DNA of 64,000 nucleotides from Zopfochytrium polystomum (GCA_025765615.1 JAIVFJ010000052.1:186001-250000), one strand, 5' to 3'; positions 41,339 through 54,030 are shown, counted from the stretch's first letter. Notes: generated by a model from the sequence alone, not told the origin. A program made the numbers and translations.

Positions 41339-42514
41339 ATGCGTCTCGAAAAGTGCTACTTCTGCAGTAGCACCGTTTACCCTGGCCATGGCATCATGTT
41401 TGTGCGCAACGACTCCAAGGTGAGAGAGAGAGAGGGAAGGAGAATGGCGGCGGTGGAGAGAAAGAGGAGGAGTGACCGAGTCGATCGTGGGCGGGGTAAA
41501 CCGATTAGACCCGGAGCGGACGGACCGCGAGCGAACGGACGGAGGGACAATAGACGAAGTCAGAAAGATCGACGAGCGCAATGGCATCGTACGGATCAGC
41601 CGTCGAAGACGACAGCACGACTGTGGCCCAATCGAAATCGGCAGATTGGAAGAGCGGGCGCACGGAAACGCCGTCTGTTGCTCAACAGGCTGGACACTCC
41701 CAATCGCCTCACGACGCCCATCTCTGTTGGCGTCCGACGGATGTTGCGATAAACGAGCTCGCCGTCGAGTCGACTGTGCAGATCGTGTGCTGACGAATCC
41801 GCTCCTCTTCTCCCGCTTTGAATCCCCTCACTTTCCCCCCAACCCATACACGCTAGCAATTCCGGTTCTGCAGATCGAAATGTCACAAGGTAACCATTTT
41901 CAATGCAAAACTCGAAAAACTCAAAACTAACGCCTTCCAACCAACCCCAACCCGAAACCCGACAGAACTTCAAAATGAAGCGCAACCCTCGCAAGCTCAA
42001 GTGGACGAAAGCGTTCCGGAAAGCGGCAGGCAAGGAAATGACGGTCGACGCGACGCTCGAGTTTGAAAAGCGGCGGAACATTCCAGTGCGGTACGACCGC
42101 GAGCTCATGGCGACCACGCTACGGGCGATGAAGCGGGTGCAGGAGATCAAGGCGAAGAGGGAGCGGGTGTTTACCAGGAAGAGGTGCGGGGTTTTTTTTT
42201 TTTTTTGGCTCACGGATGCTGTTATTGTTTGTTTCTTTTTTTTTTCTCGTTTCCTTTCTGGTCTTTGGCGTTCTTCGGTTGGGTGCAACCGCAAATACCG
42301 CGGGATTCTCCAACCAAAACTCTAATCATCTGACTTTGTCCCCCTCACGCACGCCAGGTTGCTCGGCAAGAAGCAGCAGGAACGCTCGGAGGCGCTCAAG
42401 CTCGTCAAGAAGAACGTGGAGCTCATTTCGACGCCGGGTCTCAAGGAGAAGTTGGCCGAGAAGCGGATTATATCCACGCCGGAAACTCGGCAAGAAATGG
42501 ACACGTCAGCCTGA
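41339..42514 (+). CDS. RLP24: Ribosome biogenesis protein RLP24 (L24e family)
   Basis: Exons 41339-41419, 41857-41889 (only 33 nt), 41966-42183 and 42358-42514. Rlp24 joins pre-60S particles in the nucleolus, recruits and stimulates the AAA ATPase Drg1/Afg2, and is exchanged for eL24 in the cytoplasm. The zinc ribbon opens [20 protein letters not shown] and FVRNDSK, and closes in the tiny exon 2 ([11 protein letters not shown]). Then come [20 protein letters not shown] and [20 protein letters not shown], typical of the family and closer to fungal than animal forms. The C-terminal extension ([20 protein letters not shown]) replaces the ribosomal L24 tail and contacts Drg1 in yeast. Intron 1 is long (437 nt). 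Confidence 0.95.
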
Positions 42515-43481
42515 GCAAGTGGCGGGGGGTCGTGACGGTGAGATCGGTGGGAGCGACGGTCGTCGGGGGTGGTTCGAAAGCGCAGCCTCGAGCCGCACCG
42601 CTTTGCCTGTTGCCGCCTTGTCGATTTCAGTCCTTTTTGTTCCTTTCGTGTGCTGCGTTTTGTTTCTCCCGGTGATTTCAAGTGGTGGGTAAATGTGGTT
42701 GGATGACGGAAACTGTAATTTCATTTGGAAGCATCGTTATGCAAGAGTCCCGCCTGTGGACTTTCTTTTTTTTTTTTTTTTTTTTTTTTTGTCTGTCAAC
42801 ATCCCACGCAGGTTGTGGCAGTGGCGCAAAAGTTGGACGACGCTACTGCGACTTTGTGTCCACGTTAAAAAATATTAAATGTGGAGGTATGATGCGAACC
42901 CACACACTGAACTTTATACGAGATACTCATTTCGTGTTTGCCCTTGGTTGCCTCACGAATACGCTTCTCTCACACACACTCTCTCTCTCAGTCTCTCTCT
43001 TATGTCTATTTCTCTCTCTCTCCTCTCTCTTTTCTTCTACGAAAAAGTCCCAACCCCGCCGGAATGCGCGCCGCTCGCGAAATTGGTGTGCCTCGAAACA
43101 AATTCCGCGTTGAAATGAGGGACTAGCCCGGCCGCGCTTCATCGAAAAAAAGAAAGGAGGGGTGTCCCGGTCGCGGTTTGTCTGGTGCAGCACACACACA
43201 CACACACTCTCCACTGTCTACCCTTGTCTCTCTCTCTTCTTGCAAATGGGAATTTTTTTTTATTTTCGTTCCCTGTGCGGCTCGCGACCGCCCGCAATTA
43301 TTGCCGCAATGTTGCCACCCCTGTCTTTGACCAATCGATTATAAAAATTGGCAAACAGAAAAACATATTATCTTCCCATCTTGGCGTCAGAAGAGGAGAA
43401 AAGAACGACAGAACGAGAATTCCAAAGGAAAAAAAAAAAAAGAAAAAAAAAAAAGAAAATCCCAGCGGATCAATTGTAATA
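42515..43481. other. Intergenic
   Basis: T run 42766-42790, CT repeats 42970-43030, CA run near 43191-43206 and A runs just upstream of the next ATG. No gene seen. Confidence 0.6.
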
Positions 43482-44655
43482 ATGCCGGCTGACACCGACG
43501 CCGCCGCCGCCGCCGCCGCCGCTGCCCAGCCTGCCGCCGCCCCACCTTCGTCTTGGCGAGACCGCATGCACGCCCGCTTCCTGCGCTCATCCGGCGCCTC
43601 CTCCTCCCGCGTCCGCGACGCCGCTGCCTCCCCGCGCGGCGCCGCCGCCGCTGCCGCTTCTCGCCAACAACAGCCCGCCGACGCATCCTTCCGCGTGCGC
43701 CGCTGCTCGCTGATCCACAGAAACACCCTGCGCCAGGCCACCCTCATGGTCTGCGGCGTCTCGTTCGTCTTTGGCCTCTACATTGCCACCCGCACCTCCT
43801 TCGCCTCCGCCCTCGGCATCGCCGTCGTCGTCTTTGGCGTCCTCGTCATGCTGGCGAACGGCGGGGGCGCCGCCGCCGTCGTCAAAGTGAGTGGGAGTTC
43901 AGTGAGAGTGTGTAAGAGGAGGGACGGGAACGATCTACATCGATCGATTGCCTTTTTGTAAAACGACGCACGTCCTCTAAATCGCTGGTCTTTCGATTCA
44001 ACTTCCCCCAGAACCACAAGGTTGGGATCCAGACTTTTGCGATCGTCTACGCCTTCGGGGCCTTGATCGAGGCCGGCCTGAGCGTCTGGGACTTTGCGCT
44101 CGTGGTCAACCCGTCGGTTCGTGCGAACGCCATCGACGAATGCGTCAAAGGCGGGAACTCTCTCACCGCCATGCGGAATGCGGTAAGTCCTGAAACCACT
44201 CCATTCATAGTTTAATGCCGAGTCTCTCCTACCCCGGCCCCACCACCAGACCCTGGACGCCGAGATCACGGCGAAACTGCAGTCCCTCTGCTCCTCACGC
44301 ATCCCCGCCGCCTACACCTTCTTCGCGATCCAGGACGTCCTCGCCATCGCGCTCGCCGCCTACTTTGCGACCATCGTCTTGACTTTTGCGCGCGACTTTG
44401 CGCGCAACCCGGCAAAGTACACCACCCCCGTCGCGCGCCGCAAACTACGAGGTGCTGTACACCAACAGCCACCCGTACACGCAGAGGGAGCGCCGCAGCG
44501 ACCGGCAGTACCCGTTGCCCGTGTACGAGCCGCAGGTGCCGACTTACGACGGGGTCGCCGGCGTGGACCCGGCCAAGCGGGATGGCGACGTCGAAAGAGG
44601 AGGCCTGGCGCCAGCGCAACAGCAGCATCATCAACCACCTCCGCCTGCCGCGTGA
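43482..44655 (+). CDS. Tetraspan-type membrane protein, unknown
   Basis: Exons 43482-43886, 44012-44182 and from 44250. An Ala/Arg/Ser-rich cytosolic N-terminus (~85 aa) precedes four hydrophobic segments: ATLMVCGVSFVFGLYIATR, ALGIAVVVFGVLVMLA, FAIVYAFGALIEAGLSVW and FFAIQDVLAIALAAYFATIV. A tail with tyrosines and prolines follows (NYEVLYTNSHPYTQ, QYPLPVYEPQVPTYDG). The region between helices 3 and 4 has two cysteines. The tail is in a different frame from helix 4: the change falls at about 44420-44445 (1-nt shift), so there is either an assembly error or a short unrecognised intron. Without the shift, the frame runs on as Arg/Ala-rich nonsense. I end at the tail stop at 44653-44655. No family assigned. 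Confidence 0.6.
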
Positions 44656-45552
44656 TTGCCCCCCCCCCTTTTGGTCTTTGGTTTGCTGAAAATTGGCGGA
44701 GTTTTTATCTTGTTCAGCTGGGTCGCTCTCGTTTTTTGTGCTGGACCTTACCCAAATCCTTCTTTCTCGTTTTTCGCCCTTTCGCTGACTGGAGGGGGGG
44801 AGGGGGCGTTCTCTTTGGATCCCATTTTGCGTCCTCAGAACTCGTCCCTCGCGCTTCGCTCTTTTCTTTTTTTCTTCTTTCTTTTTTTCTTCTGCTCTCA
44901 CCATCGTTGTGGAAACCTTTTTGTTGGTCTGGGGTGTCCGTGCTGCTGGCAGCTTCCCCCTCACGCTTGGTGCTCTTGGTGGGTCCTTTTTCTTTCACTT
45001 TTTTTTTTTTTTTTTTTTCTTTTTCGTTTTTCCTTTCCACCAGTACCACTGTTTGCCTGTTCGCCTCTCTTTGTGCCATTCATTTTCTCTCTCCACTGTC
45101 ATTTGATCATCCATCCTCTTGGCAAGCGGTACCTATTTTCACCTGACCCAAAAACCCTCCCAACCGGGGGCTCTCCCCTGGCTGCTCTTGCGTGTCCAAA
45201 AACAAAAGAAAAAGACTATGTGCATTTCTCCATTCTGTGACGGAGCCTTTTCGCACTTCCTTTTTTTTTTTTTTTTTTTTTTTTTTTTCTCTTTTCCAGG
45301 TTTTCGTTTTGCTCTTCTCCGAAGCCCTCGCGTTTTTGAGAATGCCCCCTTTCGAGAGTCTGATACCAAGAGGGTGAGTGATTAACGAGTGACCGAGTTT
45401 TCTTTTGTTTTGTTTTTTCTCCGGGGTGTGTCGTCCCTTTGTTGCAATATATCAAACGTGTTCCAGGAATTGGCGATTTGACACTGAACGAATCTATATA
45501 GCGCGACAGTGTGATTGGGCAGAGGTTCGTGGGAGGGCCTTTCCCTCTCTCA

Positions 45553-45597
<45 letters not shown>

Positions 45598-46998
45598 TCT
45601 GTCTCTAATTTGACGCTGATTGGGTGGCGCGTTTTAAAACGCGACAGAGTGCTTCCCAAAACGAGAAGATTGGGATTGCGAGCGCCGCCGCCATCGTCGA
45701 CGGGTCTGGTCCTCCGGGTCACACCAGCTGGCCTCTTTCGTTTGGGTTGCCTGTGTTCGATGCATGCCACCCCCTCGCCTCCGAAATTGAGCCTTTTTGA
45801 CTGTGGGCCTCAAGCGTGCCAGAAGGGAGAAAAACGGTGCAAAAAAGGGAAAAGCAAGCTGTCTGTCCCGATGTCCGGCGGGCTCGATTGGTGGCTGCAC
45901 CCCCCAACCCGCTGTCTGTCCGACTCCTCTTCCCCCAAGTTGTCTGTATCGCCCCCCTGTCTAGGCACGCTCAAAATGCTTTCACAAGCAAGCATTTTCT
46001 TCCAAAATTCCAGCACCTTCCCCTGATTGGTCAGAGAGGGGGGGGGGGTCGCTGTAAACAATTTTCCGTAAATTAACACACGCACACTCTCTCCCCTCAC
46101 ACACACACAAACACAGTAAAGTCACGTATCTTTTTTTTTTTTTTAGTCATTTTTGTTTCTGGCTGTCTCTCTCTCTCTCGAACCACCACTCGTTCGTCGC
46201 CGGTCGTTGTTTGCATGTGGGTCCCCTCCCTACCCCTGTCATCCATCTACCCATTCGTTCCCCTTGCCACCGACGCTCCCCCCCTCCCCCCGCACCGTGC
46301 CCGACCTTCCAATCGACCGGTCCCCTCCCGCTCCCCCCCCTCCACCAACCCCGCAACCCTGCCACCTTATAGTCCGACCCTTCTGTCCGCCCCATGCCAA
46401 CCGCGGAACCTTTGCTCGCAGATCGAATCGGTCGTCCATCCGTCCACGTTCGATCGCGCCCCCCTACCCCCCCTCTCCCTCTTCCACATTTCCCCTTTCT
46501 TCAGCACACTGCCGGTGAGAGCCCTTAGCCCAAAGGCGACTCTCCCGCTCTTGCTGGGGCGCGAGAGTGATGGGATTTTGGCGCGGGGGGGGGGTCGTGT
46601 TTGTCCTCCTCCATTCCCCATCACCAATAGGATTGTCAAAGGTGTTCCTTTCCCAACTACCCCACCCCCCCCCTTACAAAAACCTCCACCATCGTCCTCT
46701 TTCTACCACCTCAAGCAACCCCGGCTTTCGCAGCAACTATCCACCGCACTAACGGAACCCTACCCGTCCTTTTTTCGCCCCTCTCCGAACTCTCGCCCAC
46801 TCTTTTTTTGTTCGTGGTCGTGCCTCCAGAGACCACGCGAAAGACGAACCAAGCCACTGAGACAGACTGCTCCTCCAGCCCTGCCACAACCACACAACTA
46901 GACGTCAGCTCGACACACACACACCCACCCTTACTTTGCTGCAGCACACTTTCGCTTCCCCTTATCGCTCCATCCATCAACAACAAAATCGCAACAAG
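44656..46998. other. Intergenic, pyrimidine-rich; G-alpha promoter and leader
   Basis: T runs at 45000-45018 and 45261-45288, a CT microsatellite at about 45553-45602, and C/T-rich DNA from 46200 to the G-alpha start. Several open frames here are low complexity only. Confidence 0.6.
45553..45602. repeat. (CT)n microsatellite
   Basis: Nearly pure CT dinucleotides. Confidence 0.9.
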
Positions 46999-48547
46999 AT
47001 GGGCTGCGCTCAGAGTGCCGAGGACAAGGAAAACAAGATGCGGAACGACGAGATCGACGCTGCCTTGAAGAAGGAGAAGCTCAACCAGCGGAACGAAGTC
47101 AAGATGCTGCTGCTTGGTTCGTCTGCTTGGCCCCTCCCTCCAACCCTCGCCCCCCCCCCCCCCCCCCCCCCGGCAACCCCCAAGTCCAAATCGCCACATA
47201 CCCGTTCCCCCCACATTTCAGATCTCAAATTCCTCCTTTCGCCCGCTATTGACTCACCCTTTTATCTAGGTGCCGGTGAATCGGGCAAGAGTACGATTCT
47301 GAAGCAGATGAAGCTCATTCACGACAACGGCTACAACAATGACGAGCGTGAAGCCTTTAAGGAAATCATCTTTTCAAACACTGTTCAGTCCATGCGCGTC
47401 ATTCTCGAGGCCATGGCTTCGATGGGGATCTCCCTCGGAAAGCCGGAAAATGAAAAACACAAGGCCGTCGTGATGGACCTGCCGAACCAGATCGAAGCGG
47501 AGGTGTTCCCGCCCGAGTGCACGGCCGCCATCAAGGCACTGTGGGCAGACGAAGGGGTCCAGGCTTGCTTCTCTAGGTCGAGGGAGTACCAGCTGAATGA
47601 CTCTGCATCATAGTGAGTTTTCACGCCAAGTGCCACACAAATATCCCCGTGCCTTCTTGCAACTTGAGCGGCCACCTAACTGCTTGACCCGAATTAGCTA
47701 CTTTGACGCCATTGACCGCATCGGGGCTCCGGACTTCTTGCCGACAGACCAGGACGTGCTGCGGTCTCGTGTGAAAACGACTGGTATCACAGAAACCACC
47801 TTCCACATTGGCGAGCTCAGCTACCGACTCTTTGATGTCGGTGGGCAGCGGTCAGAGAGGAAGAAGTGGATCCACTGTTTCGAAAACGTCACCGCCATTG
47901 TCTTCCTTGTCGCCATCTCCGAGTACGACCAAGTGCTCGTTGAGGATGAAACTGTCGTATGTGTCAAGCACTTGACGTTTTTCTCTTTCCCCTTTGCTTG
48001 ATATTCACGTCTGGATGTTACTTACGCCTCAAAATCTAGAACCGTATGCAAGAAGCGCTCACTCTTTTCGACTCGATCTGCAACTCTCGATGGTTCGTCA
48101 AGACTTCGATCATTCTTTTCCTCAACAAGATCGATTTGTTCAAAGTCAAGCTGCCGAAGTCGCCAATGGGCAAATACTTCCCCGACTACGCCGGCGGTGA
48201 GAGCGACCTTTTGTGGCCGATTTCAGAAGTTTTAAACTTTGGAAAAAAACCACTTTTTTATCCCGCAGGCGACAGCTATGAGGCCGCGTCTGACTACATC
48301 TTGAACCGATTTGTTTCGCTCAACCAGTCCGACCAAAAGCAGGTGTACACCCACTTCACTTGCGCGACAGATACGTCTCAGATCAAATTCGTCATGGCCG
48401 CCGTCAATGACATCATCATTCAGACCAACCTCAGGTGAGGAGGCCTTTGTTTTTTTTTCCCCCGTTGCACCTCTTTGGCGCACCGTGGAGCTCACGCGGC
48501 GCTTCCTTTTTTTCTATTTTTACTCAAGGGATTGCGGTCTTATGTAA
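46999..48547 (+). CDS. Heterotrimeric G-protein alpha subunit (Gi-like)
   Basis: Six exons: 46999-47116, 47270-47612, 47698-47956, 48040-48196, 48269-48434 and 48529-48547, total 353 aa. MGC at the start provides N-myristoylation (Gly2) and palmitoylation (Cys3). The P-loop is [15 protein letters not shown]. Switch I has SRVKTTGI with the catalytic Arg. Switch II is [20 protein letters not shown] and TCATDT bind guanine. The last exon codes only for the final residues, ending DCGLM, so the Cys four from the end (the pertussis-toxin site of Gi) is present. Upstream in-frame codons lack a better [23 protein letters not shown] is typical of fungal and related G-alpha. It couples seven-helix receptors to effectors at the plasma membrane. 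Intron 1 has a ~21-C run. Confidence 0.97.
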
Positions 48548-49234
48548 AAAAAAAATAATGCGTCAAGTTCTTTCAAGCAAGGGACCGTAACGGTGCTTCG
48601 TTTCTTGCGTCGGTGGCGAGGGCTTTTTTTTCTTCGGTGGTAGATTTCTTTGCACTTTGTATCCCTGTTGAGTCTCGTTTAGATCTTGCATTTTTCCTTT
48701 CCACTTTTGTTGAGTGCTTTGCCCCCTCCCCCTTTTTTTGTTATTCTTCCTTCATGCTCTTGGGGCTTGCACTGAACCGGCGGGAGCCTTTCGTCGTTTC
48801 TTGCACGACACGTCCGCCCTCGAATGTTCGAATCGAGGAATGGAACCGCTTGCATGAAAGGATGGGAGTGGCTGAACCTGGTCTTGGCTGGCACTTTTGA
48901 GCAACATTTTTTTTTTTTTGTTCTTTCCACCCTTTTGTTTTCTTTTTCGCATGGACTGGACCTGCTGCCCCTCGAAGTACATTAGCAACCCTCCTTCCCC
49001 CCTTAGGAGAGTCGCCGAAACCTTTTTTATTTCGTTTTCTTTTTCATTTATAATCTTGAGTGGGTGGGGTGGGTGGCTGTGTTGGAAGGAGGGGAAGAGT
49101 GATTTTCTCCGAGGCACCTCAAGCTCACCCCAGCCGTTGCCGCAGTTGCAGTTGCTTGGTGGGTGGTTGTCGCGTTGGTTGTCGTGATTAATTGCTGTTG
49201 GTTTCGCCGTGTTTTCCGTTTCCATATCAATCCT

Positions 49235-49270
<36 letters not shown>

Positions 49271-49721
49271 TAGCCCCGCTTTTCGGTCCCGCCAGTTCTG
49301 TGTTAGTTTTGTCTTGTGTTTTATCGAAACCGCAGTCTCCCCTTTGGCAATACTCCCGCTCGCTCTCTCTCTCTCTATCACATCCTCTGTTGCCCCCTTT
49401 GCCTTTTTTTGTTTCTCGTTCTGTTCTGTTGTTGGTTCTTTCATTAACACTTTTCTCTGTATTGTTCTCGTTCTGGTTCCAAAAAAACGCTTTGAAACTT
49501 GCTGCATTTGTCTCCAGTATCCATCAACAGTGACCAAGTTGACGAGCAGAGGGGAGGAGTATTGCAACTCGACGCGCTTCTTCTACGGGTCAGGGGGGCC
49601 AAGCCGGCTGCGTTTCCATATCATCCCAGCCAACCACAAAAAAAGTAAAAAAGAAAAAAACCAAAAAAAAAAAGAAAGAAAGAAAGGAAAAACTATAGAA
49701 AAAATTAAATAAAATAATAAT
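48548..49721. other. Intergenic
   Basis: T-rich with a run of ~30 T at 49236-49269 and CT repeats. A-rich leader before the eIF2-alpha ATG. No gene. Confidence 0.6.
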
Positions 49722-51519
49722 ATGCCAGGCGAAGAAACAACAACAGCACCAACAGCAGCAGCCATGGCGCACACCGTCAAGTTTGCGAACGATCCAGCAG
49801 CAGCAAATGCGAACGCCACATCATCATCATCATCGTCATCATCCTCATCCTCATCCCCATCTGCTGCCGCCGCATCCTCCTCCTCCTCCTCCTCCACCAC
49901 CGCACCACCGTCATCCGTCTTCGACCCGACCGCCGACCCCGACGCCGCCTTGGCCGCGCAGCAGCTCCGCGACGCCAACACCCCCACGGCCGTCGCCGCG
50001 CTCTCCGCGGCGCAGCAGCGGCTCCAGTGCCGCATGTACGAATCCCGCTTCCCCGAGGTCGACGACCTCGTCATGGTGAACGTGCGCCAGATCGCCGAGA
50101 TGGGCGCCTACGTCCACCTCATGGAGTACAACAACATCGAGGGCATGATCCTGCTGTCCGAGCTGTCGCGCAGGCGGATCAGGTCGATCCAGAAGATTAT
50201 TAGGGTCGGGAAGAATGAAGTTGCCGTCGTGATGAGGGTCGATAAGGAGAAGGGTGCGTACTTCGTTTTCTTTTTGTTGCGTTCGTCGTAATCGTTCTTC
50301 CCCTTTTTCTTTTTTTTCTTCATCTTCTTTCCTTCTCCTTTTTCCCTTTCGGATCGTTTGGCTGACATGAACACTAACACCCACCACCCCATCCGTGTGA
50401 ATCATACGTTCCAATCGCTTTCCCCCCCCGCTTCCCTCCGCTTAATAGGCTACATTGATCTGTCCAAGCGCCGCGTGTCCAACGAGGACGTGAAGAAATG
50501 CGAGGAAAAGTACAACAAGTCAAAGTCGGTGAGTTTTTTTTTTCAATTTTTTTTTTAAAGTTTTTTGGTTTCGAGAAGTTTGCGAGGAAAGGAGAAAATT
50601 AATCTCCGATCGCCACACCCCCCCCTGGTCCTTCTCCTCCCGACCTCTGCTACAAAAAAAAATTATCGTCTAGGTTCATAGCATTATGCGCCATGTCGCG
50701 GAACGTCTCGGTCTGAACCTTGAGGACCTTTACACCACTGTGGGCTGGCCACTCTACAAAAAATATGGCCACGCGTACGACGGGTTCAAGTTGGCCGTCT
50801 AGTGAGTGTCCCTTTATTTCTTTTGTTTTGTGATTTTTTTTTGTTTGTTTGACCGGGCCATCTCCTTGCTCGCCACACCGCGTTTCATCGATGCTTTTTT
50901 TTTTTTTAAATTTTTGACGCGCGCTTACGAACAAACTCGTTATGACCAACAACAAAAAAAAAAAAAATCCCACAAACTTTAAAGCGAGCCGGACGTCGTG
51001 TTCCAAGGCATTGATGTCTCGGAGGACATCAGGAGCGAGCTCGTGGCCAACATCCGCCGCCGCATGACGCCGCAGGCGGTCAAGATCCGAGCGGACATTG
51101 AAGTGACGTGCTACGGGTACGAAGGCATCGACGCCATCAAGGCGGCGCTCTCGGCTGGCGAGCTCCTGTCGACGGCCGAGGTGCCGATCAAGATCACGCT
51201 GGTGGCGCCGCCGCTGTACGTAATGCAGACGAACGCGATGGACAAGGCGATCGGCATCGCGCAGATGGAAAAGGCGATCGCGCGCATTGACGAGGTGATC
51301 CGCGGCCACTCTGGCAACCTCAACATCAAGATGAAGCCGCGCGCCGTCAGCGAGACGGACGACCTCGAGCTCGAGAAGATGATTGACGAGGCCGACCGCA
51401 TGAACCGCGACGTCGACGGCGACGACGACGTGTCCGGGTCCGAGGACGAGGACGGCGAGGAAGGGAACGGCGCCACCGGCGCCGCCGGTGCTGGCGATGA
51501 GGGCGCCGACAGCGATTAG
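49722..51519 (+). CDS. EIF2S1: Translation initiation factor eIF2 alpha
   Basis: Exons 49722-50253, 50449-50529, 50674-50801 and 50985-51519. eIF2-alpha is the regulatory subunit of the ternary complex that brings initiator tRNA to 40S. S1 domain: [20 protein letters not shown], then [20 protein letters not shown]. The regulatory serine (Ser51 of animals) is Ser149 here, within LLSELS. The helical and alpha-beta domains follow ([37 protein letters not shown]), then an acidic tail ([13 protein letters not shown]). About 100 residues of Ser/Ala/Thr repeats precede the conserved start ([11 protein letters not shown]), unlike the near-absent leader in other species. A second ATG at 49764 is possible. 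Confidence 0.95.
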
Positions 51520-52069
51520 AAGATGAGGAGGAGTGACAGATGCTGGGGCGTAGTAGGGAGAAGTGCGGGGGGGGATGTTAGAGAAGGCGAGGTACGGGGG
51601 AAAGAGGGGAAGGACGGGGAGTGCTTTCGTTGAGAGCGAATTGGGATGCGGTGGCGGGTTGCTCGACTCGGTGCCCTTCATTTCCTTCTTTTTTTTTTTT
51701 GGTTTGTTTTCTCTCGCCCTCACCACCGTATCTGCATTTTCCTCTGCCTTCTTTATTCTTGCGCTGTTTTCTGATTCCTCTCTCGCTCTCCCTCTCTCTC
51801 TTTCGCTCTCACTCTCTGGCTCGTTTTTCTTTTTCTATCTCCTTGCTATTTTTTTTTTCGGTCCATCCCCCTGCTTTGGTTTTTTTTTGTTTCTCTCTTT
51901 TTTTTTCTTTTATTTTTTTCTTTCTTTCGTTCGCTTTCGAGCGTTTTTCAAAAAAGGGTTGCTCGGCTTGAACGATTGAGCCTTGAGCACGTAACGTTTA
52001 CAACACACCTTCGAGTGGAGTCGTGTCTTTCTTCGCCCTTTGGACTCGGTCCTTTCACCTACTTCCAGG

Positions 52070-52109
<40 letters not shown>

Positions 52110-52140
52110 GATGCCTGCCTGCCTGCCTGCCTGCCTGCCT
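52070..52140. repeat. (GTGC)n followed by (CCTG)n
   Basis: About ten GTGC units, then seven CCTG units. GTGC alternation can adopt Z-DNA. Confidence 0.9.
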
Positions 52141-52298
52141 TGCCTGCTGTCCCTCTTGCTTGTTCCTTCAGCGTCTTCGTCCTCTTCCTTTTCCCGCCGT
52201 CCTTCGGCCCTCCCCCCTCCAAAAAAAAAAAGAAAAAAAAAGAAAGGATCGAAAAGTAAGAAAAAAAAAACACATACACACACATCAAGAATGAATAC

Positions 52299-52324
52299 GG
52301 GGGGGGGGGGGGGGGGGGGGGGGG
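52299..52324. repeat. Poly(G) run of 26
   Basis: Uninterrupted G tract on the plus strand, a potential G-quadruplex. Its length may be an assembly artefact. Confidence 0.85.
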
Positions 52325-52558
52325 TGGGAGAGGCGGAGAATTTTTTTTCACGCAAACGCGAACATCCTGGATGGGACTTGAGGGAGGCCATCTGTTCGAG
52401 TGAGAAAGAAAAAAAAAAAAAAATAAACCAAACCAAAAAGACAAAAACACTATCCTTGTCCCAAAACTAGAAAAACGGCCCAGGAGAATTGTCTAAAAAC
52501 AGAGGTCAGCTTTATATTGAACAACAGTGCCTTCGTTTCCTTGTTCTCGAAATTTTTG

Positions 52559-52820
52559 TTAAATCAAAATTAAGCCAATCTGAACGTCGTTCTTATCCAC
52601 AACCTCACGCCGCTCTACTCCATCCTTTACTTGGCGTGGAAAATCGGCTTCAATGGTGATTGTGTTAGGCAGAAAATGTTTCATGCCTAAACACCAAAAG
52701 ATTGTCCCACTCACCGTGGTCGTCCATTTTCCAGATATTACCGCCTTCGTCTGAATCGCACACATAGGTGGCAATAATTTGACCGTCTATCGCCTGGCAC
52801 TTTGAATGTGACGCTGTGCC
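52559..52820 (-). CDS. 3' end of an unknown gene with a 28-nt intron
   Basis: Two minus-strand exons, 52820-52715 and 52686-52559, are separated by a 28-nt GTGAGT...TTTAG intron. Splicing keeps the phase and joins IWKMDDHG to MKHFLPNTITIEADFPRQ, which ends at a stop (VQIGLILI). Upstream of 52820 there is a good acceptor (TTGTCAG), so more exons should lie to the right; I could not place them. The text looks like a real folded protein (IDGQIIATYVCDSDEGGNIW), but I recognise no family. Confidence 0.5.
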
Positions 52821-53532
52821 CTGACAATAAGTGAACAAGGATGAGCACATGACCCTGGCAACGGGACCACATGGATGAAGTGGTCAGACCGCAAGGAAGG
52901 CAGGGGAGAGAAGGGAACGGGTGAGATCACGTGCGTTATTAAGTCAACGTCTTTCCGCAACCCTTACTAGCAATTTTCGAACAGATGCACGGAACGCCAA
53001 AATTAGAGAATTTAGGAAAGTGCTTTTTTGATGTAGGGCCCCTCGAATTGGTTGCAGCCGGAGAGACCAGTCGACTTTTGCACAGGCAGCGTCAAGGGTT
53101 TTCGATCTTTCTCACACCAGGTATTGTTGTAGTCAATCCTGTGAGCGCGGCTGGGGATTTGGCGGACGCTGCTTTCACTGCTCTCTTCACTGTTAGATTT
53201 CATTGCTGTTTTGCAGCGAGGGGTGTTGTTTAATACTCTACTTCGTGGGTTCACCATGGAAGCGAGCAATAGAGGACGATAGGTACAGAGCGAGAGAGTG
53301 AGAGTGAGATATGAAGAAGGGCGAGATAGCCGTTGAGCGCTTGTGCAAGTTATGAGCATGTGACAGACAGCGAGGGGGAGAGGAGAGAGGGCTGGAGGCT
53401 GGGCAACAGAGTGAAAGAGAGGCAAGGCATGCACCAGGTATGAACTGTTTGCACAGCTCGGACTCTGAGCCAAGGTGCACACCACCAACAACTCTTCACT
53501 CTTTGTTTCACAATGCAGCGTTCAGGCAGGGC

Positions 53533-53563
<31 letters not shown>

Positions 53564-53988
53564 TCTCCTTTTTTGGCTGCAACGCAGTATGAACATCTGT
53601 GACTGTACAAAAATTGTGCATTTTCAATTTGGGCTTGGTACGCAGTCTAGTTGTTAATGGGTGGCTCCTTTTGTCAATTAGTAAATTAGACCGCTTGGCT
53701 GTTTTTTAGACGGCGTGGTCAGGATCTTTACAAGTGATGGTGACTTCTTTACTGCGACGAGTGATGTTGTGCAATGGAATCTTGTTTTGTTGACAAGAAA
53801 AATTTTCAACTTTTTTTTTTTTTTTTTTTTGCATTTCTGTCTGGCAACGCGAGCTCACAAACAACTGAGCCTGTTATTTGTAAACACGCGTCCACATGAT
53901 CAGTTTCTCTGGCTTCATTTGGCTCGGACCCCTATTCTCCCTGCTGTCTGGTTCGCTCTCTCTCTCTCTCTCTCTCTCCTCTCTCTCG

Positions 53989-54030
<42 letters not shown>

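Larger units (their letters stand above)
51520..52558. other. Intergenic, microsatellite-rich
   Basis: CT/T-rich DNA, then GTGC and GCCT tetranucleotide arrays (52070-52140) and a 26-G run (52299-52324). No gene. Confidence 0.7.
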
